Of a DNA stretch of 64,000 nt, positions 63,911 through 64,000 are shown piece by piece. Made by a program: the position numbers and the translations under genes. Within the stretch, counting starts at the first letter, position 1. Each line of letters starts with the position of its first letter. The stretch comes from Saccharopolyspora soli (lineage in GTDB: Bacteria > Actinomycetota > Actinomycetes > Mycobacteriales > Pseudonocardiaceae), in the NCBI RefSeq assembly GCF_022678645.1, contig NZ_JALBWV010000006.1:159314-223313 (forward strand), in the 5' to 3' direction. Under the pieces are notes generated by a model. That model did no database searches. It was not told the DNA's origin and worked only from the letters and a program-made list of their open reading frames with translations.

Positions 63911-64000
<90 letters not shown>

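Overview
The window is a high-GC actinobacterial chromosome segment. The gene content, frequent GTG starts, stop/start overlaps, a type VII secretion (ESX) locus and its order relative to rplM-rpsI-glmM-glmS-nnr point to a member of the Pseudonocardiaceae. Saccharopolyspora-like is my best guess; it is an inference from overall style, not a database result. Gene order from about 36.7 kb to the end follows the ESX-4 region of Mycobacterium tuberculosis, with several lineage-specific insertions. The last ~90 bases are almost pure G/C homopolymer and look like a contig-end artefact.

Layout. (1) 0-6.2 kb: an ADP-ribose/NAD-themed cassette. It holds an ADP-ribosylglycohydrolase (cut by the window edge), a fused double-ADP-ribosylglycohydrolase with one degenerate domain and a repeat-rich Pro/Glu linker, and a protein ending in a TNT-like (NAD-glycohydrolase toxin) domain. 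(2) 6.4-11.3 kb: the str operon rpsL-rpsG-fusA-tuf. (3) 11.7-21.6 kb: the S10/spc ribosomal protein run rpsJ to rplO, with hairpins at two breaks (rpsQ/rplN and rpsN/rpsH). (4) 21.8-23.6 kb: three secreted proteins, a crystallin-like I36-type inhibitor and a duplicated exoprotein pair, between rplO and secY. (5) 23.8-26.9 kb: secY-adk-map. (6) 27.0-28.6 kb: two paralogous SAM methyltransferases on the minus strand. (7) 29.0-33.7 kb: infA-rpmJ-rpsM-rpsK-rpsD-rpoA-rplQ-truA. (8) 33.7-34.4 kb: relic of a two-component system abutting a palindromic repeat. (9) 34.5-50.7 kb: ESX-4-like locus with eccE, eccB, an EspC-like protein, a WXG/PPE-like protein, mycP, eccD, eccC, an Rv3446c-type Hsp70-like protein and two WXG100 proteins. 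(10) 51.1-53.6 kb: rplM-rpsI-glmM. (11) 53.7-59.0 kb: small membrane proteins and a second candidate type VII substrate cassette. (12) 59.2-63.9 kb: an alpha/beta-hydrolase-like protein with Ser-to-Ala at the nucleophile position, glmS and a fused NAD(P)HX epimerase/dehydratase.

How the parts work together. Most of the window is translation machinery plus the RNA polymerase alpha subunit, SecY and amino-sugar synthesis (GlmM, GlmS). The ESX locus supplies a membrane ATPase (EccC), channel components (EccB, EccD, EccE), the mycosin protease and small WXG100/EspC substrates; longer glycine/methionine-rich proteins nearby look like co-secreted partners. Regulatory-scale signals include two near-consensus promoters sharing CCCGTTTTGACC, an identical 17-base leader box upstream of rpsL and rpsJ, many long-stem terminators at convergent junctions, and a three-copy palindromic element with covarying inner stem bases.
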